From contig CAZJLP010000002.1 of NCBI GenBank assembly GCA_964546955.1, forward strand, positions 122,111 to 186,110: DNA of 64,000 nucleotides, in the 5' to 3' direction. The notes below the pieces were generated by a model. It saw only the letters and a program-made list of their open reading frames with translations, was not told the origin of the DNA and made no database searches. The position numbers and the translations under genes were made by a program. Below are positions 36,472-45,658 of this stretch, one piece after another. Every line of letters starts with the position of its first letter. The stretch's first letter is position 1. This DNA comes from CAZJLP01 sp964546955 (GTDB lineage Bacteria > Verrucomicrobiota > Verrucomicrobiia > Opitutales > Opitutaceae).

Positions 36472-37314
36472 TCAGGCCAGGGTCAGCAGCGAAATCTGGG
36501 GGCGGCAGTTGAATCGAACCCCATGCAGATTGCCCACGCCGCGGCTGATGTGCAGCCAGCGTCCTTCCCAGCGGTGGAGATCTTCAATGTAGCGCTTGTC
36601 CACTACGGGAGCGAAATAAGAGCGAAAGAATGGCAAGCCGATCTGACCGCCGTGGGTGTGTCCGCTGAGCAGGAGGTCCCAGGAATAACGTTTCAGCCGC
36701 TCTTTCGTGTCGGGATTGTGACTCAGCACCACGCGTGGCACCGCCGGTCGAGTCGCGAGCGCCGCGAAGGTGAGATCCTCGATGCATTCGCCCGACCAAA
36801 GGTCGCCCAAACCGACGAACTGGATCGATCGGCCTTTGAGTTCGATTTCGGCGACAGTGTTGCGTAGGAGGGTGATGTTGGCGTCGCGCAGGACCTTTCG
36901 GATCTCGGCCGAGGTAGCCAGTCCTCCGGACCGCGCAGTCCACGCGCCCCCGTCGTGGTTGCCAAGCGAGGCGAAAGTCGGCGCCGCGGCGGAAAGTTGC
37001 CTCAGTACGTCGGGATACTCCTTGGGGATTTCGTCGCGCCGGGTAATAAAATCCCCGGTGACACAGATCGCGTCGGGCTTTAGCGCCACACCCGCGCGAC
37101 ACGCCTTGTCGATAAACCTGAGGGGCACTTCGCGCGACGCGTGAAGGTCGCTCAGGTGCAGGATCCGCACGGGGGCACCCGGTGGCGATAAGTTTATTTG
37201 GCGCCGATCGATCGCGAGCCACCGAGGTTCGACCGTGCAGGCGTAACCTCCGCCCGCCGCGGCGGTCACGACGCCAGCGCCTGCAAGCTGGAGAAAACGC
37301 CGGCGAGTGAGCAT
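36472..37314 (-). CDS. exported metallophosphoesterase (YkuE-like)
   Basis: This is a 280-residue calcineurin-like phosphoesterase. A Tat signal is likely (LTRRRFLQLAGAGVVTAAAGG). Metal motifs are HLSDLH, TGDF, SLGNHD and LSGHTHGGQ, all in order and intact. Related proteins include YkuE and UDP-diacylglucosamine hydrolase-like enzymes. The substrate is not known. The ATG at 37314 starts the Tat signal. Confidence 0.88.
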   Translation of the reverse strand: MLTRRRFLQLAGAGVVTAAAGGGYACTVEPRWLAIDRRQINLSPPGAPVRILHLSDLHASREVPLRFIDKACRAGVALKPDAICVTGDFITRRDEIPKEYPDVLRQLSAAAPTFASLGNHDGGAWTARSGGLATSAEIRKVLRDANITLLRNTVAEIELKGRSIQFVGLGDLWSGECIEDLTFAALATRPAVPRVVLSHNPDTKERLKRYSWDLLLSGHTHGGQIGLPFFRSYFAPVVDKRYIEDLHRWEGRWLHISRGVGNLHGVRFNCRPQISLLTLA

Positions 37315-37448
37315 GCGAAGGAGAAAACAAACAATAGAGCCTGCCGCGACCCTTTTAGGCAGCGGTCCGCTCAGGGCGTGTACGCCCTAGTTGACGGAAG
37401 TCCTCGTGGCTGGCGCGCGGGCGGCAGCCGCCACGGTAATCCCTCGCT

Positions 37449-38108
37449 TCACGCCTCGGTTTTCATCGCCTTAATGAAGGCGTCGGCTTCGCGGATCGAT
37501 TTTTCCATATCGGCGATAAGCCGCGCGATATCGTCCTGCAGACTACGGGCGGTCGAACTCAGGCCGGCGATCGCCTGAGCATTAAGATTGTGTTTCAGAA
37601 ACAACACCTGGTCGCGAAATTTTTGAAGGATGGGGTCCATGCGCTCGGAAGCCCGCTTCATGGTGACCATCAATTCGTCGTACCGCCGCCGCGTTTCCTT
37701 CAGCTGGCGCTCGCTTTGGGAGCGAAGTGTAGCGTCGGAGTATTGGCCCAATTCTTTTTTCCATTCGGAAAAAAGCGCCTCGGAAACGTCGGAAACGGCG
37801 GCGAGGCGCTCGCGAACTTCCGTGGCGCGAACTTCACTCTGTTTGAATTCGTCGTTCAGCTTGTCGTATTTCGCTTTCAGTTCGCCACCCTCGACACGCG
37901 TGACGGCGAGAAATTTTTCGAGGGCGTCGACGAATTGTTCCTTCGCCTCCTGTTGTGCCTCTCGGGCTTCCCCGACACGCTTCACGAGGATTTCCCGTTT
38001 CGGGATGCCGATTTTTTCCATTGCCCCATAGTAGGCGCTGGAGCAGCCTCCGAAAAAAGGGACCGAGGCGAGCGTGCAGGCTAGGAGGATAATAAGACGA
38101 GGGCTCAT
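37449..38108 (-). CDS. DUF2959-family lipoprotein
   Basis: The 219-residue protein has a lipoprotein signal with a lipobox near residue 22 (FFGGCSS), so it is anchored to a membrane. The rest is a long helical, coiled-coil-like region (VGEAREAQQEAKEQFVDAL and so on), typical of DUF2959. The ATG at 38108 was chosen because it starts the signal. Function is unknown. It is divergent from the NDH-2 gene, with 128 bases between. Confidence 0.83.
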   Translation of the reverse strand: MSPRLIILLACTLASVPFFGGCSSAYYGAMEKIGIPKREILVKRVGEAREAQQEAKEQFVDALEKFLAVTRVEGGELKAKYDKLNDEFKQSEVRATEVRERLAAVSDVSEALFSEWKKELGQYSDATLRSQSERQLKETRRRYDELMVTMKRASERMDPILQKFRDQVLFLKHNLNAQAIAGLSSTARSLQDDIARLIADMEKSIREADAFIKAMKTEA

Positions 38109-38236
38109 GGAGCAGCGGACTGACGGGTGGGATGCGTGCAACCATTCTGGTCCGCGTTTTTAGGGGGAAGTTCCCACTCGCGGCACTATCCTGCTTTTGA
38201 GTAGCGCCGGCCATCGGCCTTAGCATAGTGCCCCCT

Positions 38237-39811
38237 ATGCACTTCGAGGTGGTGATCGCAGGAGGCGGCTTCGCGGGAGCCTATTGCGCGCGGGCTCTGG
38301 GCAAGCTGCTTGGCCGCGAGGGCGAAACGCGGGTGGCCCTTATCTCCGAACGCAATGTCCTCGTATTTCAACCCATGCTGGCTGAGGTGGCCGGCTCGAC
38401 TCTCACGCCGACTGACGTCGTCAATCCGCTTCGAGTTTTTTGCCGTCACGTCAGCGTGCTGCAAGGAAACATCCAACGGATCGACTGGGGTCGCAAGGAG
38501 CTGCTTTTGGACGGAGGCCGTTTCACGCGGAACCACAGTGTCGGTTTCGAGCATCTCGTGCTCGCCTTGGGCAATGTGACGGACCTCAGTCGCGTGCCCG
38601 GGATGTCCGACTACGGCTGGCCCATGAAGACCGTGACCGACGCGCTGCGGCTGAGGGCTGCGCTGATCAACCGTCTCGAGGAAGCTAATCTGGTCGAGGA
38701 TGCGGTCATTCGGGCGCGGCTGCTCACCTTCGTCGTGGTGGGCGGCGGTTTCACCGGCGTCGAGACAGCCGGACAAATCGTCGATTTCTTGAAAGAGGCC
38801 AAACGTTTCTATTCTCGCCTTCGCGGCGCACCGCTCCGCGTTCTGCTCGTTCACAGCCGCGCCCACCTCCTCGAGGAGATTGGAGTGAAACTGGGCGACT
38901 ACGCCCAAGGCGTATTGGAAAAACGCGGGATGGAAATTCGTTTGAACGCCCGGGTGGCGGAAGTCACGGCGGGCAAGGTGATCCTGGCGGATGGAAGTTT
39001 CATCGAGGCGCACACCGTGATTTCGTCGATCGGAAGCGCGCCCAATCCCGTGCTGCTGGATCTGTATCAGCAGTTGGGAATCCCGTCGAAAAACGGGCGT
39101 ATCGTTGTGGATTCGACCCTGCAGGTGCCGGGACATCCCGCCCTGTGGTCCGCGGGGGATTGTGCCGAGGTGCCCTGGACCGATCGCGGCGAGGTGAAAA
39201 TATCCCCCCCGACCGCGCAATTCGCGTTGCGGCAGGGCCGGCAGCTGGGGCGCAATCTGGCCTCCGTCTTGGTGGGAGGCCGCGCGGCGCCTTTTCGCTA
39301 CCGTTACATGGGGCAAATGGCGACCGTCGGCGAGCGCGCTGCCGTGGCCGAGGTCTTCGGCTTCCACTTCAGCGGATTCTTCGCCTGGTGGATGTGGCGC
39401 ACGGTTTACCTGGCGAAGCTGCCCGGACTCTTCCGCAAGCTGCGCGTCGTGATCGATTGGACGTTCGATCTGTTTTTTCCCCGCGACATCAGCTTGCTGT
39501 TGCCTCCGCCGGAGGACGTGCTCCGCGCGATCCATTTGGAAAAAGGAGAGCTGCTTTTTTCCCTGGGCGACAAGTGCCGCGCCTTTTTCTTTCTCAAGCG
39601 CGGCGCTTTCATATTGAAACCGGCGGAGGGCTCCCCGGTGGTGCTGTCCGCCGGCAGTGTGATCGACCAAGCGTGGCTTTCGCCCGACGGCACGTGGAAT
39701 GCCACGGCCAGCGCAGTCGAGAGCAGCGATGCGATCGTGTTCCGAGGCAAAGCATTGGAGTTGATTCGTTCCAACGTGCGGCTGGTGCCGCGCTCATCGG
39801 CCGGAGGGTAG
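38237..39811 (+). CDS. ndh: type II NADH dehydrogenase with extra C-terminal domain
   Basis: The 524-residue protein has an N-terminal FAD motif (VIAGGGFAGAY, 5-15) and a second NAD-binding motif (VVVGGGFTGVETAG, about 170). A membrane-binding C-terminal region follows (FSGFFAWWMWRTVYLAKLPG, about 380-400), as in NDH-2, which passes electrons from NADH to quinone. NDH-2 normally ends near 430. Here a further 100 residues (HLEKGELLFSLGDKCRAFF...) resemble a cyclic-nucleotide-binding beta barrel. The ATG at 38237 is preferred to a GTG at 38228. The stop lies inside element H10. Confidence 0.87.
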   Translation: MHFEVVIAGGGFAGAYCARALGKLLGREGETRVALISERNVLVFQPMLAEVAGSTLTPTDVVNPLRVFCRHVSVLQGNIQRIDWGRKELLLDGGRFTRNHSVGFEHLVLALGNVTDLSRVPGMSDYGWPMKTVTDALRLRAALINRLEEANLVEDAVIRARLLTFVVVGGGFTGVETAGQIVDFLKEAKRFYSRLRGAPLRVLLVHSRAHLLEEIGVKLGDYAQGVLEKRGMEIRLNARVAEVTAGKVILADGSFIEAHTVISSIGSAPNPVLLDLYQQLGIPSKNGRIVVDSTLQVPGHPALWSAGDCAEVPWTDRGEVKISPPTAQFALRQGRQLGRNLASVLVGGRAAPFRYRYMGQMATVGERAAVAEVFGFHFSGFFAWWMWRTVYLAKLPGLFRKLRVVIDWTFDLFFPRDISLLLPPPEDVLRAIHLEKGELLFSLGDKCRAFFFLKRGAFILKPAEGSPVVLSAGSVIDQAWLSPDGTWNATASAVESSDAIVFRGKALELIRSNVRLVPRSSAGG

Positions 39812-39901
39812 AGTGTGGAAGGTCGAGAGTGGCTCGATCCGTCGGAACCTAAAACCCGAGTTCCCACCCCGCGTCCACTTACGCTCCCTACCCTCCACTT
39901 T
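39806..39901. repeat. heptamer inverted-repeat element H10
   Basis: The left arm (39806-39833) reads gggtaga, gtgtgga, aggtcga, gagtggc and contains the ndh stop codon. The right arm (39874-39901) reads tccactt, acgctcc, ctaccct, ccacttt and reaches into the last codons of the convergent DUF4202 gene. Confidence 0.7.
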
Positions 39902-40487
39902 GGGGTTGGCGGCCGACAGCTTCCTTGACGAGTGCCGCGATGGCAGGTGGCAAGTCCAGCGCAAGGGCCGCGGCTTGCGCTTCGCGGCTCATCTTCCTCC
40001 AGGTCTTGCGGAGGATATCGACAAACTTTTCGCGCGGGTAGTCCGCGTGTTCGGCGGCGAAGGCGCCAATTTCCTTTTCGAGAAAAACGAGACAGGCGGC
40101 GTCCTCGAGTGCCTGGGTGCCGGGATTGGATTTGAGTCCGGCTTTGGACACCCACGTGGCCACTTCGGCTGCTTCTGCTGGAGAGACGCCTGCCTGAATC
40201 AGGAGTTCGCGGGCGCGGTCCGACTGTCGAGTGTAAAGAAAACGGCGCCAGGCGTAGTATCCGGCTTTGTCCATCGGATAAGTCGCTCGAGGCACCGACC
40301 ACCGTTCCAAATGCTGGCAGCGCGCCGCCAGGCGAAGAAGGGGGCTTGCATTTGGCACCAGTTGCCCGACCCAGTGCTCGATTCGGTCGGCGTACTCGGT
40401 TTCGGCGCCCTTGCCGCCGGCTGTGCGGTCCGGATCGTTGTCGTGAGCTGTGTCGACGAGAACCCGCGCGCGTTGATAGGCGTCCAT
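39888..40487 (-). CDS. DUF4202 family protein
   Basis: This is a 199-residue soluble protein with the DUF4202 pattern: DAYQRARVLVDTAHDNDP at the start, then YADRIEHWVGQL, HLERWSVPRATYPMDKAGYYAWR and DAACLVFLEKEIG. The arrangement of His and Asp residues suggests an HD-like fold, but the function is unknown. The ATG at 40487 was chosen over an upstream start at 40619, because the family begins here. It is divergent from the DUF488 gene. Confidence 0.83.
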   Translation of the reverse strand: MDAYQRARVLVDTAHDNDPDRTAGGKGAETEYADRIEHWVGQLVPNASPLLRLAARCQHLERWSVPRATYPMDKAGYYAWRRFLYTRQSDRARELLIQAGVSPAEAAEVATWVSKAGLKSNPGTQALEDAACLVFLEKEIGAFAAEHADYPREKFVDILRKTWRKMSREAQAAALALDLPPAIAALVKEAVGRQPQSGG

Positions 40488-40589
40488 GCGGGATATGCTG
40501 CGCCCCACAAGGCGGTTCGCAAGTGAACGTTGTCCAAGCCTTCGGCTCCGCTGGCGGGCCGCGGACAGATGGGTAATCTGAGAGCGGAT

Positions 40590-41030
40590 ATGACGATATT
40601 CACCCAGGGATATGAGCAATCGACGCTGGAAGCCTTTATTGCCCGGCTGAAGGAACGCGGGATCGAGCGCGTGGCCGATCTGCGCGATTTGCCGCTGAGC
40701 CGTCGGAAGGGATTCTCAAAAACGCCGCTGAGCGAAGCGCTCGTCCGAAACGGCATCGACTATCTCCATGTGAAACCCTTGGGTGCACCCAAACCGCTTC
40801 GCGACGCCGTGAAGGCAGGGGGACCGTGGAGCGAATACGAGCGGGGTTACGCGTCCGTGCTCGAAAGCAACGAATCCGCTCTGACCGATCTCCTGGAACT
40901 CGGAGCCAAGGGAAACCTCTGCCTCGTCTGTTTCGAGCGCGATCCCGCGGTGTGTCACCGCCGTCTCGTAGCGGAGGCCCTGCAACGACAACGTCCGCGC
41001 GCGGTGAAAGTGGAGCACATCCGCTACTGA
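40590..41030 (+). CDS. DUF488 family protein
   Basis: This is a 146-residue protein with the DUF488 features: TIFTQGYEQSTLEAF at the start, LRDLPLSRRKGFSKTPL, and the conserved CFERDPAVCHRRLVAEAL near the end. The Cys and His in the last motif are typical. Function is unknown. The ATG at 40590 is preferred to upstream starts. The T3 repeat follows after 23 bases. Confidence 0.86.
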   Translation: MTIFTQGYEQSTLEAFIARLKERGIERVADLRDLPLSRRKGFSKTPLSEALVRNGIDYLHVKPLGAPKPLRDAVKAGGPWSEYERGYASVLESNESALTDLLELGAKGNLCLVCFERDPAVCHRRLVAEALQRQRPRAVKVEHIRY

Positions 41031-41053
41031 CGAATCTGAGAGGGTACCGCTGA

Positions 41054-41211
41054 GGAGCCCCTGAAAACGGATTGAGGGTAGGGCGAGGCGTCTCGACTCG
41101 CTGTAGGTGGTCTCGATAAGTTCGTCTCGATAAACTTCGTTGCTTCGGACGTATGCGGCGCGGCAACCCTTTCGGCACTTCGACGCCAACTTGACGACGT
41201 CTCGCCCTACC
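41054..41211. repeat. dispersed TIR element T3
   Basis: The left flank gcccctgaaaacggat is close to those of T4 and T5. The left end ggtagggcgaggcgtc (41078) and the right end gacgtctcgccctacc (41196-41211) are inverted. The interior is unlike the other copies. The right end supplies the stop codon of the P-loop ATPase gene at 41207. Confidence 0.72.
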
Positions 41212-41788
41212 TTTCGATCCTCTCGCGACACAATCCGAAACAACCGGCGCGATCGTACAACTCGCGCAAAGCCTCCCTGATGTTTCCGCGATGGCGGATG
41301 TACAGGGCGCTAACCTCATTCTCGGGAAGCGCAACGCCAAGCTCCTTCACGATCTCGCGGAGAAGCTGCGGATCGGTCGCGCAGCGTCGGAGGGTGGGTA
41401 ATCGTCCTGCCCGGTGAGTGGTGATCACGAGGCCTCCCGCTTCTCGTGTCGCGTGTCGAAACCGCCACCAGAAAAAAAGAGACAATTGTTCCGCTCCGTC
41501 CAACAGAACGAATTCGTTCGCCTTTCGCGGACGCAGGTCGGAGCTCTTTAGATGAGGAAATTCTGCCGACAGACGCCGCAGATCGACTCTCCAGCCGACC
41601 GCGGACAAACGTGTTGCGAGATCCTCAAGCAAGGTCGTCTTGCCCGACCCGTGGGGTCCAACCAAGGCGCCCCGATGGTCATTTTGCTTCAACCTGCGCA
41701 GAAGCGACTCCCAACCTTTGTGGTCCAACGCGTAGCGCTGCCGCAGGACACGATCGGTCGAGAATGGATTTTGGCGAGCGAGGATCAC
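41207..41788 (-). CDS. small P-loop ATPase
   Basis: The 193-residue protein has Walker A GPHGSGKTT (44-52) and a Walker B-like strand EFVLLDGAEQ (92-101). A C-terminal helical part ends HRGNIREALRELYDR, as in small AAA-type ATPases. The start is GTG at 41788, 7 bases after the preceding gene. It is the third gene of a minus-strand group with the arrestin-like and DUF3592 proteins. The final codons and stop fall in repeat T3, so its original C-terminus may have been altered. Confidence 0.72.
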   Translation of the reverse strand: MILARQNPFSTDRVLRQRYALDHKGWESLLRRLKQNDHRGALVGPHGSGKTTLLEDLATRLSAVGWRVDLRRLSAEFPHLKSSDLRPRKANEFVLLDGAEQLSLFFWWRFRHATREAGGLVITTHRAGRLPTLRRCATDPQLLREIVKELGVALPENEVSALYIRHRGNIREALRELYDRAGCFGLCRERIER

Positions 41789-41795
41789 GGGCGGT

Positions 41796-42185
41796 TCAGG
41801 AACCTAAATTCCCGGAGGGGTGAAGCAGAATTTCGTGCCCGGTGGGGCTTACGACAAACTCGCAGCGGGCCGACTTTCCGTCGGGAAGCGCCACCAGCTC
41901 GATCGCCCAGATCAGCGAAACCAGTTTTCCGGAAAACGAATAGGGAGAGGAGGGGAGCCGGAAGGTAAAGCGGTGTTCGCCGGCGAGCCCCGGGGACGCG
42001 AGCGACTCCACGGCGACCTGCTGGACATCCTCGGTGCCTTTGCCGCGGGTGAACCAGATGAGGCGTGCTTCGAGAGATTTTGGCGGAGTCGAAAGCGCCC
42101 ACAGCGCGGATGCTTCCACTGTGTCCATGGGAGTGAAGCCGCGAGGTCCGCCCACGAGCGATATATCGAGATCGGCGGTGCTCAT
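41796..42185 (-). CDS. small arrestin-like beta-sandwich protein, tentative
   Basis: I do not recognise the family firmly. The 129-residue protein reads like an arrestin-type domain: DLDISLVGGPRGFTPMDTV, then FRLPSSPYSFSGKLVSLIWAIELVAL, a pattern seen in arrestin C-domains. Its ATG overlaps the stop of the DUF3592 gene (ATGA), so the two are translationally coupled. The DUF3592 protein also ends in a similar beta-rich domain. Confidence 0.6.
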   Translation of the reverse strand: MSTADLDISLVGGPRGFTPMDTVEASALWALSTPPKSLEARLIWFTRGKGTEDVQQVAVESLASPGLAGEHRFTFRLPSSPYSFSGKLVSLIWAIELVALPDGKSARCEFVVSPTGHEILLHPSGNLGS

Positions 42186-43885
42186 GGGGTCGCGGGCAGC
42201 GGGAGCACGGTCAATGCGTACTCCTCGTTCAAGTCGGGCCAACGCGCGATCTCACCTTTGAAGCGCAGCGTCCAGCGGATGGCATTATTCTGCGATACGA
42301 AGGAATGCATGGTGCCAGCGGGAACGATCACTTTCGCGGAGCCCTGTTGAACCGTTCCTCCTTCCATCGAATCCATCAATTTGAAAGTGGCGAAGATCTC
42401 GGTGTCCGTCCGTGTGTCGGTGCCGCGCCGATAGGTGGCATGTTCGCTTCCCTCCAGCGTAATCTTGAGATTCTTCAGGACGTGCACTCGGCCCTCAAAT
42501 GCCCATGTGACTTCGAACGTCCCACCCAGCGGGATCGCAACATCGGAGACTCTGACACGCGGGACGGGGTTGAATACGCCGAGCAAAGTATAGACAACTC
42601 CCCCGATCAGCCCGAGCCCCACGGTGACGAACGGTATCAGGAAGAGGGTGAGGAACCAGGGGGCTGCGCCACGCTGCCAATCGCTGATGCAATGAAAGAG
42701 GAAAACCGAAACAATTCCGTTCCAGAACAGCGCGAGCAGAATCATTCCCAGAAGTTTTCCGATCCGGGTGTTTCGCGGCTTCAACTCCATCGGACCCGAA
42801 AGCGTAAGGCTTGGCTCCGCGTAACCCGCGGGCGAGTAGGGCTGCCGAAAAAGGCGCTCTGTGCCGCCCGCCGGGGGTGGATGAGAGCCTCCCTTTCGTA
42901 AAGCAAAGACGATGCCGCCTATCCCCACGAGAACGAACACGAGGGGGATCAGGCCGAACCATAGCTCGCTGGTATAACCGCGCTGCAAGACGGAATCCGT
43001 CGGATTTTCCGGATTCACGAAACCCGTCACGATCTTGCCCTCCGGCAGTTGCCGCACGATTGCAGCCTTGCCGCTGTGGCCGCTGGACGATCCGCGCAAG
43101 AAGGAGTAGCGGTTGTTCTCGTACTCTTTTCCGCGAAACGTGTAGCGATATATCACGTCCACGCTGTAGGTCGTGCTGTCGTCGCCCCGGTGAGATTTGA
43201 CCCGGCTCGACACGATCCTGCAGGGCGTCGCCTGCCAGGTTTTCGCTTCCTGAATTTGCATCATCGGACGCAGGAAGAAGCCGTAGAATACGGCTAGCCC
43301 AGCGGCGAGGAAGACCCCGAAGAACAACACCAGGCAACCAGCAGAATTCTTGGATTGGGCGCGGTCGGACAAAGGACGCGCTTCTGCCGCCTTTGAGGGG
43401 GTCCAGATCGCGATCAAGCCGACGACCCCAACTGCCACAAAGATCAGCGGGAAGAACACAGCCAGCGCGACCCAGGGATTGCCCCGCTCGAGGACGGCCT
43501 GGCTCGGGTCGTCCGGATTCACGTAGCAAGTTGTGCGGGCGCGGGCGGCGTAGCGGCCCTGGACCAGGCGATAAGCATCGTCGTCCTCTTTCCGCGTCGA
43601 GTCGACCGATATCCGGTCGCCCACGTAAGTCCGGCCTGAATACTGGTAGCGGTATTGCACCCGAAAGGCCGGGTCGTCGTCTTGCTCGACCGGTCGCTCG
43701 ACTTGGCTCTCGAGAATTTCGCAAGGAGTCGACTTCCAGTTCAGCTGCCGCAAGTTCTGCCACGCTTGCTGCGCCATCAACACGGTGAAGAACGCTCCCA
43801 GCGCGAAAAACAGCAGGAAAAAAAGGGAAATCAGAAGCCGGCCCACGATCCCCCGGTTTGCCTTGGTGCCTACCGTTAAGCGCAT
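42182..43885 (-). CDS. membrane protein with two DUF3592 domains
   Basis: The 567-residue protein has two DUF3592 units. In each, a beta-rich domain (TPCEILESQVERP...; TPCRIVSSRVKSH...) is flanked by membrane helices, at about 15-40, 140-165, 190-215 and 300-330. A third helix pair follows at about 390-440. The last 130 residues (VSDVAIPLGGTFEVTWAF) resemble an arrestin-like sandwich. Function is unknown. It is the first gene of a three-gene unit. Confidence 0.8.
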   Translation of the reverse strand: MRLTVGTKANRGIVGRLLISLFFLLFFALGAFFTVLMAQQAWQNLRQLNWKSTPCEILESQVERPVEQDDDPAFRVQYRYQYSGRTYVGDRISVDSTRKEDDDAYRLVQGRYAARARTTCYVNPDDPSQAVLERGNPWVALAVFFPLIFVAVGVVGLIAIWTPSKAAEARPLSDRAQSKNSAGCLVLFFGVFLAAGLAVFYGFFLRPMMQIQEAKTWQATPCRIVSSRVKSHRGDDSTTYSVDVIYRYTFRGKEYENNRYSFLRGSSSGHSGKAAIVRQLPEGKIVTGFVNPENPTDSVLQRGYTSELWFGLIPLVFVLVGIGGIVFALRKGGSHPPPAGGTERLFRQPYSPAGYAEPSLTLSGPMELKPRNTRIGKLLGMILLALFWNGIVSVFLFHCISDWQRGAAPWFLTLFLIPFVTVGLGLIGGVVYTLLGVFNPVPRVRVSDVAIPLGGTFEVTWAFEGRVHVLKNLKITLEGSEHATYRRGTDTRTDTEIFATFKLMDSMEGGTVQQGSAKVIVPAGTMHSFVSQNNAIRWTLRFKGEIARWPDLNEEYALTVLPLPATP

Positions 43886-43964
43886 GCCAAACGTTGGCGT
43901 CCAGGAGGTTCGTCCGCACGCCTAAACGCTACGTTGCGAGCGAGTTCAAGGTCGAGGATTGCGG

Positions 43965-44025
43965 CAAAAAAAGGGAGGTGGAGCCTGCCGTCCCGGCAGG
44001 CCGATGGACGTGGCCTGCAGGGCAG
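43965..44025. repeat. GC-rich palindromic repeat, minor family
   Basis: The segment ggagcctgccgtccc plus ggcaggc forms a hairpin (gcctgcc/ggcaggc). The same 15 bases ggagcctgccgtccc occur at about 25215-25229, in the gap before rlmD. The 339-base gap 43886-44224 holds nothing else that I recognise. Confidence 0.45.
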
Positions 44026-44224
44026 CGTCGCATCCGAACCAATTCCGCACGTGTGGGAGTGCCCCCTACGCCGCAGCGCCCGTCGTTTTGCCGAGGCTCT
44101 TTCGGCGCGAGGCATGCCCCGATTGTAAAAAATTGACGACGAAAGAGAAGGCTGGGGGGAGGCTCCGGATTTGGCTGAAACCGGAGCCCGACTTTGCCGT
44201 CATCATGAGTAGCCCCAAATCGTC

Positions 44225-45658
44225 ATGTCCCATCACTCTTCGCATTTCCCCTCCTGCACCGGCATCTCGACCAATCTGGAGGATTACTTTTTGACACGGC
44301 GGCAATTCCTCAATCGCGTGGGCATGGGGATGGGCGCGCTCAGCCTGACGTCGCTGGTGAACCCGATGGATCTCATGGGGGCGACGCCCTCCAAGCCGGG
44401 GACCAGCCCCCTTCTTCCGCGGGCTCCGCACTTTCCCGGCAAAGCCAAGGCCGTCATCCACATCTTTGCCCAAGGCGCGCCGTCGCAAGTCGACACCTGG
44501 GACCCCAAGCCGGCCTTGACCCGGATGGACGGGAAAACGATCGGCGGAAACGGGGTGGCGATGGGCTCGCCGTTCAAGTTCACTAAAATGGGACGCGCCG
44601 GCATTGAGGTGAGCGAACTTTTTTCCAACGTCGGACAGCACGTTGACGATTTGGCGATCATCCGCTCGATGTACACCGACATCCCGGCGCATGATGTCGC
44701 CACCGTTTTCATGAACACCGGCTCCGTGCGCATCGTGAAACCGAGCATGGGTTCGTGGGTGGTCTACGGCCTGGGCACGGAGAATCAGAATTTGCCCGGC
44801 TTCATCGCGCTTCGCAGCGGCCGACTTCCAACGGGCGGCGCGTCCAACTACCAAGCGGCTTTCCTGCCCGGTGTTTATCAGGGCACGAGCATCAACACGG
44901 AAGCCCAGGGCGTGCAGCAGATGATTCAAAACATCCGCAGCCAGTATCTTTCGAAAAGCGAACAGCGCCGTCAGATCGACTTCGTGCACCAGCTCGATCA
45001 GATGCGCTCGCAAAACTTACAGAACGAAGCGGCGTTGGAGACGCGCCTGGAGTCCTACGAGATCGCGTTCCGCATGCAGGCTGAAGCCACCGACGCCTTC
45101 GATTTGTCCAAGGAGCCGCAATCCGTGCGCGATGCGTACGGCCTCACTCCCCAAGGCAAACAAATGCTGATCGCGCGCCGCCTGGTGGAGCGCGGCGTTC
45201 GTTTTGTTCAAGTCTGGCATGATGGTTGGGATCATCACGAAGACTTGGAGACGCGAATCACGAAGAAGGCCGGCGAAGTGGACAAACCGCTCGCGGCGTT
45301 GATCGCGGACTTGAAGCAACGCGGTCTGCACGATTCGACGCTGGTCGTGTGGGGCGGCGAATTCGGGCGCAAGCCGACCAAGGATAGAAACGGTTACGAC
45401 GACCCCGGCCGCGATCACAATGCCAAGGCGTTCAGCATCTGGATGTCCGGCGGCGGTGTGAAAGGCGGCATCGTCCATGGCGAAACCGACGAGTTCGGAT
45501 CCGCGGCGATCAAGGACAAGGTGCACGTCCACGACCTGCACGCCACCATCCTCCACTGCCTCGGCCTGGATCACCAAAAATTGACCTATCGTTTCAACGG
45601 TCGCGATTTCCGTCTGACCGACGTCGCGGGAAATGTGGTGAAACCCATTTTGGCTTAA
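44225..45658 (+). CDS. DUF1501 exported protein
   Basis: The 477-residue protein starts with a Tat-like signal somewhat inside the chain (LTRRQFLNRVGMGMGALSL, about 22-40). DUF1501 proteins have a sulfatase/alkaline phosphatase-like fold; the segments FAQGAPSQVDTWDPKP, RMDGKTIGG and WGGEFGRKPTKD...GRDHN are diagnostic. The partner gene with DUF1549/DUF1553 begins in the stop codon (TAATG), a pairing typical of Planctomycetes and Verrucomicrobiota. The pathway is not established. Confidence 0.93.
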   Translation: MSHHSSHFPSCTGISTNLEDYFLTRRQFLNRVGMGMGALSLTSLVNPMDLMGATPSKPGTSPLLPRAPHFPGKAKAVIHIFAQGAPSQVDTWDPKPALTRMDGKTIGGNGVAMGSPFKFTKMGRAGIEVSELFSNVGQHVDDLAIIRSMYTDIPAHDVATVFMNTGSVRIVKPSMGSWVVYGLGTENQNLPGFIALRSGRLPTGGASNYQAAFLPGVYQGTSINTEAQGVQQMIQNIRSQYLSKSEQRRQIDFVHQLDQMRSQNLQNEAALETRLESYEIAFRMQAEATDAFDLSKEPQSVRDAYGLTPQGKQMLIARRLVERGVRFVQVWHDGWDHHEDLETRITKKAGEVDKPLAALIADLKQRGLHDSTLVVWGGEFGRKPTKDRNGYDDPGRDHNAKAFSIWMSGGGVKGGIVHGETDEFGSAAIKDKVHVHDLHATILHCLGLDHQKLTYRFNGRDFRLTDVAGNVVKPILA

